Source: an uncultured Desulfobacteraceae bacterium
GTDB lineage: Bacteria; Desulfobacterota; Desulfobacteria; Desulfobacterales; Desulfobacteraceae
Reading direction: 5' to 3'
DNA length: 64,000 nucleotides
Assembly (NCBI GenBank): GCA_913041495.1
Contig: CAJWHT010000003.1
Location: 1 to 64,000, forward strand
The position numbers and the translations under genes are program-made. Within the stretch, counting starts at the first letter, position 1, and each line of letters opens with the position of its first letter. This document shows positions 59,761-64,000 of the stretch, in pieces. The notes beneath the pieces were generated by a model that worked only from the letters and a program-made list of their open reading frames with translations, did no database searches and was not told the DNA's origin.

Positions 59761-59778
59761 AATGGAAAATTTTCCATT
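59761..59778. promoter_or_regulatory. Putative RpiR operator 1 (18-bp perfect palindrome)
   Basis: AATGGAAAATTTTCCATT is a perfect palindrome in the divergent region. It shares the core GGAAA-N2-TTTCC with operator 2, 40 bp away centre to centre. Confidence 0.65.
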
Positions 59779-59803
59779 TTCTGTGTGATATGTGTAAAAT
59801 TAT

Positions 59804-59815
59804 GGAAATATTTCC
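59804..59815. promoter_or_regulatory. Putative RpiR operator 2
   Basis: GGAAATATTTCC is a perfect 12-bp palindrome lying 7 bp upstream of the -35 element of the FAD oxidase operon. Confidence 0.65.
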
Positions 59816-59822
59816 TTTTTCA

Positions 59823-59851
59823 TTGACTATCGGCCGGTGCGCCTTTAGAAT
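59823..59851 (+). promoter_or_regulatory. Sigma-70 promoter of the FAD oxidase-ETF operon
   Basis: TTGACT (59823-59828), a 17-nt spacer and TAGAAT (59846-59851) give a good sigma-70 promoter 44 nt upstream of the TTG start codon. Confidence 0.7.
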
Positions 59852-59895
59852 CCGATACAGTCACGAAACAAAAATTAAGACACCGGAGGCCCCCA

Positions 59896-61368
59896 TTGGA
59901 TACACATAAAATGATAGACCGTTTAAAAGAGATACTGACCCCTTCCCAGGTCAATACCGACCCTGAAGACCTTTACGATGCGTCGGCAGACCGGTACAAA
60001 AAGTATGCAAAGGTACGGCGGGTGCTGGATGTGCCCCTGCCCGCCGCCATCGTGTATCCCACATCTGCCAGGGAAGTCAGCAAGGTGCTGGCCTTTTGTA
60101 ACGACGCAGGATTAAATGTCATTCCACGGGCCGGCAAGACCGCCACCGAAGGAGGACTGGAGAACTGGAAGGACAATACCATTGTTATCGATACCCTGCA
60201 CTTGAACAAGATTTTAAAGATCGATACCTACAATATGCAGGCCACCGTACAGGCCGGTGTGCCGCTGCAGCAACTGGAAGATGAGCTCAGAAAGGAAGGG
60301 TTCACCGCAGGCCACTCCCCCCAGTCCAAGCCCGTTGCCAAATTCGGCGGCCTTGTGGCCACCCGGAGTATCGGTCAGTTTTCCACCCTTTACGGGGGTA
60401 TTGAGGATATGGTGGTGGGACTGGAATGTGTTTTTCCCGACGGCCATATTTCCCGGATAAAAAATGTAGCCAGAAGATCCGGTGGTCCGGATATCCGTCA
60501 TATTGTCATCGGCAATGAAGGGGCCCTTTGTTACATCACCGAAGTCACGGTGAAGATTTTCAGGTTTTACCCTGAAAACAACCGGTTTTTCGGCTACCTG
60601 ATCAAGGATATGGAAACGGGTATCAAGGCCCTGCGTGAGGTGATGGTGAACGGTTTCCGCCCGTCCGTTGCCCGTGCCTATTCCGAAGAGGATGCGGCCC
60701 AGCACTTCTACCATTTCCACAAAAACAAATGTGTGCTCCTGTTCATGGCTGAAGGGCCTGAAGGGATTGTACAGGCCACGGGCCAGGCCATTGAGGCGGC
60801 GGTGGAAAAATTCAAGGACGGTATCATTGAGCAGGTTGACTCCCGGCTGATCGAAGACTGGTTCAACAATCTGAACTGGTCCCAGAAAGACATAGATGAT
60901 GAGATGGAAGGGATGAGAGAGAACGACTCCCACGCCGGTTTCACCACGGAAATCTCCGCAGACTGGGAAACCATCCCCAAGATTTACAACAACGTGATGC
61001 AGCGGATCAAAGCGGAGTTTCCCCGGGCCCATGACCTGACCATGCTGGGCGGCCATTCCTCCCACAGCTATATCAACGGCACCAATATGTACTTTGTCTA
61101 CAACTACCATATTCATTGTGCCCCGGAAGATGAGATGCGGGTGTACCACCATCCCCTGCAGAGAATCATCGTTGAAGAGACCCTGAAACTTGGCGGCTCC
61201 ATGTGCCATCACCACGGCATCGGAAAATTTCGAAACGAGTGGACCAAAGACGAGCACGGTTCTGCCTATTACATGCTTGAAAAACTCAAAGAGTCATTTG
61301 ATCCCAACGGTATCATGAACTTTGGAACCATCTTCCCCCAGGATGAAGGGAAAAAATACCAGCAATAG
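59896..61368 (+). CDS. FAD-linked oxidase of the alkylglycerone-phosphate-synthase-like type
   Basis: The 490-residue protein has a PCMH-type FAD-binding domain (about 45-235; PAAIVYPTSAREVSKVLAF, NVIPRAGKTATEGG, ARRSGGPDIRHIVIGNEGALCYITE) and a FAD_oxidase_C domain. The latter ends with SMCHHHGIGKFRNEW (about 434) and FDPNGIMNFGTIFPQ. The RRSGGPD and HHHGIGK segments are closest to alkylglycerone-phosphate-synthase-like flavoproteins; the general fold is shared with LctD and GlcD. Its location directly before etfB and etfA suggests that it passes electrons from an alpha-hydroxy acid or polyol-type substrate to ETF. The TTG start is supported by GGAGG 6 nt upstream; an ATG lies 15 nt later. 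Confidence 0.88.
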   Translation: MDTHKMIDRLKEILTPSQVNTDPEDLYDASADRYKKYAKVRRVLDVPLPAAIVYPTSAREVSKVLAFCNDAGLNVIPRAGKTATEGGLENWKDNTIVIDTLHLNKILKIDTYNMQATVQAGVPLQQLEDELRKEGFTAGHSPQSKPVAKFGGLVATRSIGQFSTLYGGIEDMVVGLECVFPDGHISRIKNVARRSGGPDIRHIVIGNEGALCYITEVTVKIFRFYPENNRFFGYLIKDMETGIKALREVMVNGFRPSVARAYSEEDAAQHFYHFHKNKCVLLFMAEGPEGIVQATGQAIEAAVEKFKDGIIEQVDSRLIEDWFNNLNWSQKDIDDEMEGMRENDSHAGFTTEISADWETIPKIYNNVMQRIKAEFPRAHDLTMLGGHSSHSYINGTNMYFVYNYHIHCAPEDEMRVYHHPLQRIIVEETLKLGGSMCHHHGIGKFRNEWTKDEHGSAYYMLEKLKESFDPNGIMNFGTIFPQDEGKKYQQ

Positions 61369-61370
61369 GC

Positions 61371-62177
61371 ATGAACATTCTGTGTGCGGTTAAATTTGTT
61401 CCCGATGTGGACAGCGTTGCCATTGATGTTGAGAATCTGGCAGGCACATCCTCCCGGAGGATACTGAACCCGGATGACGCCTGTGCCCTGGCCTTTGCCT
61501 TACAGGTGAAGGCCGGGCATCCGGGATGCAACATCGAAGTGGTGAGCCTGGGACCGCTGTCCGTCCGTCCCCATATGGAAGACCTGTTAAGGCTTGCCGT
61601 GGACCGGGGGACCCTGATTTGCGATCCGTTGCCGGACGGCTGCAGTGGTGTGACCAGCCGGGTGCTGGCAACGTATATTGCCCAGCGCCCCTATGACTGC
61701 ATATTGACCGGCAGCCATTCCCTGGACGGGGGCTCTGCCCGGGTCCCGGTGGAGATTGCGGAAATCCTCGGCCTGGACCAGATGCTTGGCATCATAGGGA
61801 TTGATCCGGATCAGTTTGCCCCCCAACGGTTTAACAGCGGGCCTGCGGTTGTCGAAGTGGCGCAAGAGGGTGGGATCGCCACCTATGAGATGGCCATGCC
61901 ATGCGTATTTAGCCTGACCCGGGACAGCGGCTACAAGCTGCCTTATGTGAAACTGACCGATATGCGGCGGGATGTGTCGGATGGTCTGACCGTCATTGAC
62001 TGCAAAACGCTTGGATTATCTGACGGTGACCTGAAAGGCGCACCCCTTTATACTGAGGCGGTAACCTGGTATCCCCAAACCTTTGCTGAAAAGGAAAAAA
62101 AGATCGTTCAAACGGACGAGGCAGGCATTGATTATGTGTTTGATGTTTTAAAGGCCGAAGGGTTCCTTTCACGATGA
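61371..62177 (+). CDS. etfB: Electron transfer flavoprotein beta subunit
   Basis: The 268-residue protein matches EtfB: CAVKFVPDVDSVAID at the N-terminus, ILNPDDACALAFALQVK, and the conserved GSHSLDGGSARVPVEIAEILG segment, the counterpart of the family's DGDTAQV motif. EtfB binds AMP or, in bifurcating ETFs, an additional FAD with NAD(H) access. Sequence inspection alone cannot separate bifurcating from ordinary ETF here. It starts 2 nt after the FAD oxidase stop and overlaps etfA by 4 nt, so the three proteins are probably made in fixed ratio as a complex, as in LctBCD. Confidence 0.9.
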   Translation: MNILCAVKFVPDVDSVAIDVENLAGTSSRRILNPDDACALAFALQVKAGHPGCNIEVVSLGPLSVRPHMEDLLRLAVDRGTLICDPLPDGCSGVTSRVLATYIAQRPYDCILTGSHSLDGGSARVPVEIAEILGLDQMLGIIGIDPDQFAPQRFNSGPAVVEVAQEGGIATYEMAMPCVFSLTRDSGYKLPYVKLTDMRRDVSDGLTVIDCKTLGLSDGDLKGAPLYTEAVTWYPQTFAEKEKKIVQTDEAGIDYVFDVLKAEGFLSR

Positions 62178-63157
62178 AACGCACCTGTATTTTTCAGGAT
62201 ACCGACCGCCCGGGCAGTACTCCGGATTTGCTGGGGGCAGCAAAGAAGCTTCACGGTGACAGGAGGGCAGAGTCCCATGTGGTCATTATCAATGGATCCA
62301 TAGATGAGCATTTGGGTGTGTTTAATCATATTCACCGGGTGGCAGATGGCCTGGTGGCCGAATATGATCCTAAAGGACTCACGCAGATTCTGGAAAACCT
62401 GCAGAAGGACTACGGATTTGACTATATCTTGATCCCTGATACCAATCTGGGCAAAATGATTGCCCCGCGGCTGGCCCAACGTCTTGAAGCAGGCCTGGTC
62501 TCAGGCGTGACGGATATAAAACGCCGGGGTGAGGATATCGAAATCCGAAGGCCCGCCTTTTCCGGAAAAATTCTTGAGGGGATAAAAATTACGGGATCAG
62601 GGCCTGTGGTCCTGGGACTGCGGCCCAATGCCTTTGATTATACATCAACGGGCAGGCTGAAGACCACCGTGTCCGAGTATACAACGGCTGTGACCACCCG
62701 GAGTGCCGTCAAACGTCTCCGTGTGGCGGGCAGCAATGGCGATATCCAAACAGGTGGGAACAAGCCCCGTGATATTCGGGACAGTGAGGTCATCATCGCA
62801 GGTGGCGGCGGGGCGAAAGACCATTTTACCGCACTTAACAAATTGGCCGAAGCATTGGGGGGAACGGTGGCTGCCAGCAGGAAACTGGTGGATCAGGGGA
62901 TCGCCCCGCGCGCCATACAGGTGGGCCAGTCCGGGAAAACGGTGTCTCCCCGGTTGTACATGGCCATAGGGATCCACGGAAGCATGCAGCATCTGGCGGG
63001 CCTGCGGCAGGTGGACACCCTTATTTCGGTCAATAAAACCGCCCATGCCCCCATCTGCAGCCTGTCGGACATCGTTGTGCAGGGGGATGCCGGGGAATTC
63101 ATCCGAAGACTTATGGAAAAAATTGTGAATGACAGATCTGGACGTAAAGGAAGCTGA
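62174..63157 (+). CDS. etfA: Electron transfer flavoprotein alpha subunit
   Basis: The 327-residue protein has the EtfA N-terminal domain and the conserved C-terminal FAD-binding domain: VIIAGGGGAKDHFTALNKLAEALGG, VAASRKLVDQGIAPRAIQVGQSGKTVSP, YMAIGIHGSMQHLAGL and INKTAHAPICSLSDIVVQGD. The family motifs QVGQTG and GISGAIQH are recognisable with small changes. No extra ferredoxin domain is fused. It pairs with EtfB to accept electrons from the upstream FAD oxidase; the final acceptor may be a quinone via ETF:quinone oxidoreductase or, if bifurcating, ferredoxin and NAD. Confidence 0.9.
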   Translation: MKRTCIFQDTDRPGSTPDLLGAAKKLHGDRRAESHVVIINGSIDEHLGVFNHIHRVADGLVAEYDPKGLTQILENLQKDYGFDYILIPDTNLGKMIAPRLAQRLEAGLVSGVTDIKRRGEDIEIRRPAFSGKILEGIKITGSGPVVLGLRPNAFDYTSTGRLKTTVSEYTTAVTTRSAVKRLRVAGSNGDIQTGGNKPRDIRDSEVIIAGGGGAKDHFTALNKLAEALGGTVAASRKLVDQGIAPRAIQVGQSGKTVSPRLYMAIGIHGSMQHLAGLRQVDTLISVNKTAHAPICSLSDIVVQGDAGEFIRRLMEKIVNDRSGRKGS

Positions 63158-63158
63158 T

Positions 63159-63938
63159 ATGAAGGTAACGGATTTTAACATGGATTTCTTTTCCCTGAAG
63201 GGGAAAAATGCCATTGTCACCGGCGGCAACAGCGGTCTGGGACAGGCCTTTTCCGTAGCCCTGGCCAAAGGGGGGGCAAACGTCATGGCACCGAGCATCA
63301 TGGATGATGACGGTGAAACCCGCAAATTTGTGGAAGACTGCGGTGTTGCGTACCGCTATACATATGCCGACATCACGGCGGATGGCGAATGCAAACGCGT
63401 GGTGGACGACTGTGTGGCTGCCTTTGGCAGCATCGATATCCTGGTGAACTGTGCCGGCATCTGCATCAATGTGGAAGACGTTACGAAATTTACACGGAAA
63501 GAGTGGGACAAGATGGTCTCCGTGAATCTGACAGCCGCCTTTGAGATGACCCATGAGGCCTGCAAACATATGATTGCGCAAAAATCCGGCAAAGTGGTGA
63601 ATATCGCCTCCCTGTATTCCTTTCTGGGCGGGCAGTGGTCCCCGGCTTATGCTGCCACCAAACACGGGATCGTCGGCCTGACCAAGTCCATGTGCGACGA
63701 ACTGGCGCAGTTCAATATCCAGGTTAATGCCATTGCCCCGGGGTATTTTGCCACCGAGCTGACGGAAAAAACCAGAAAAGACGAAAAACAAAACGCCCGG
63801 ATTATCTCTCATATCCCCGCCAACCGCTGGGGATGGACTGCGGATCTCATGGGAGCCTGCGTTTATCTGTGCAGCGATGCCTCAAACTATGTCAACGGGA
63901 CGGTGTTGACGGTGGACGGCGGATATTTGATGCGGTAA
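63159..63938 (+). CDS. Short-chain dehydrogenase/reductase
   Basis: The 259-residue protein is a classical SDR: coenzyme motif VTGGNSGLGQAF (TGxxxGxG), NCAG, catalytic Ser in VNIASLYSFLG, and YAATKHG (YxxxK), ending IAPGYFATELT and a C-terminal VDGGYLMR. The overall pattern is closest to gluconate/threitol-type polyol and sugar-acid dehydrogenases such as KduD. I chose ATG 63159, which has AAAGGAAG 5 nt upstream and lies 1 nt after the etfA stop, over ATG 63129 inside etfA. Together with the FAD oxidase and kinase it suggests a polyol or sugar-acid catabolic route. Confidence 0.9.
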   Translation: MKVTDFNMDFFSLKGKNAIVTGGNSGLGQAFSVALAKGGANVMAPSIMDDDGETRKFVEDCGVAYRYTYADITADGECKRVVDDCVAAFGSIDILVNCAGICINVEDVTKFTRKEWDKMVSVNLTAAFEMTHEACKHMIAQKSGKVVNIASLYSFLGGQWSPAYAATKHGIVGLTKSMCDELAQFNIQVNAIAPGYFATELTEKTRKDEKQNARIISHIPANRWGWTADLMGACVYLCSDASNYVNGTVLTVDGGYLMR

Positions 63939-63948
63939 AGGATCTGAC

Positions 63949-64000
63949 ATGGAAAAATATATCATCGCAATTGACGGTGGCACCCAGAGTACAAAGCTTT
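63949..64000 (+). CDS. FGGY-family carbohydrate kinase, N-terminus only
   Basis: The window ends 17 codons into this gene. The visible sequence MEKYIIAIDGGTQSTKL contains the FGGY phosphate-1 motif (DGGTQSTK), as in xylulose, ribulose, glycerol and erythritol kinases. AAAGGA lies 6 nt upstream. It probably phosphorylates the operon's sugar or polyol substrate or product and may supply the phosphosugar sensed by the RpiR regulator. Confidence 0.8.
   Translation, partial: MEKYIIAIDGGTQSTKL

Noticed and set aside
60214-61257. 347-residue minus-strand ORF opposite the FAD oxidase
   Set aside because: Shadow frame of a well-supported flavoprotein gene.

Overview
The window looks like a chromosomal segment of an anaerobic, sulfate-reducer-like member of the Desulfobacterota, most likely a marine Desulfobacteraceae relative. 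This assignment is inferred from gene content: a selenocysteine formate dehydrogenase (fdhA with an in-frame UGA, plus fdhB and fdhE), a corrinoid methyltransferase system with a RACo-type corrinoid reactivator, an N-acetylglutaminylglutamine amide (NAGGN) osmolyte operon, an ETF-coupled flavoprotein cluster, many hybrid histidine kinases and many ion transporters and mechanosensitive channels. No rRNA, tRNA, insertion sequence, prophage or CRISPR array was recognised.

Layout. 1-2226 (minus) is a rimB-rimK-desuccinylase operon, whose last gene breaks off in low-complexity DNA at the window edge. 2415-12420 is a signalling block: a solute-binding hybrid kinase (minus), then a very large CHASE3/GAF hybrid kinase, cheR, a stand-alone cheB domain and a REC-HisKA-REC-GGDEF protein (plus). 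12584-29687 is mainly membrane and stress functions: a DUF2179 protein, MgtE, a fused diadenylate cyclase-YbbR protein, PPK2, an SLC12-like transporter, an NhaP-type antiporter, two MscS channels, CorA, PRC-barrel proteins, a rhodanese with an in-frame UGA, UspA and an MFS carrier. 29933-32930 holds a sigma-54 activator and an unrecognised 338-residue protein preceded by three matching palindromic sites. 33018-37630 (minus) is an AsnB-metallohydrolase-MttB-corrinoid protein operon. 38112-44303 holds a MarR regulator, a BON protein and the NAGGN operon. 44417-56041 (minus) holds dnaK, a peroxiredoxin/thioredoxin pair, the fdhA-fdhB-fdhE block and the RACo pair. 56399-64000 holds another hybrid kinase, then an RpiR regulator divergent from an FAD oxidase-EtfB-EtfA-SDR-FGGY kinase operon that runs off the window.

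How the genes fit together. Osmotic and ionic homeostasis is the dominant theme: NAGGN synthesis, a possible quaternary-amine demethylation route (MttB), MscS valves, Na+/H+ antiport, Mg2+ uptake and probably c-di-AMP. Energy metabolism appears as periplasmic formate oxidation and an ETF-linked dehydrogenase. Selenocysteine is supported at two loci by in-frame UGA codons, each followed 16 nt later by a 5-6 bp hairpin with a 5-nt GG-containing loop. One is classical (fdhA). The other lies in the catalytic loop of a rhodanese that would otherwise be read as two broken ORFs.
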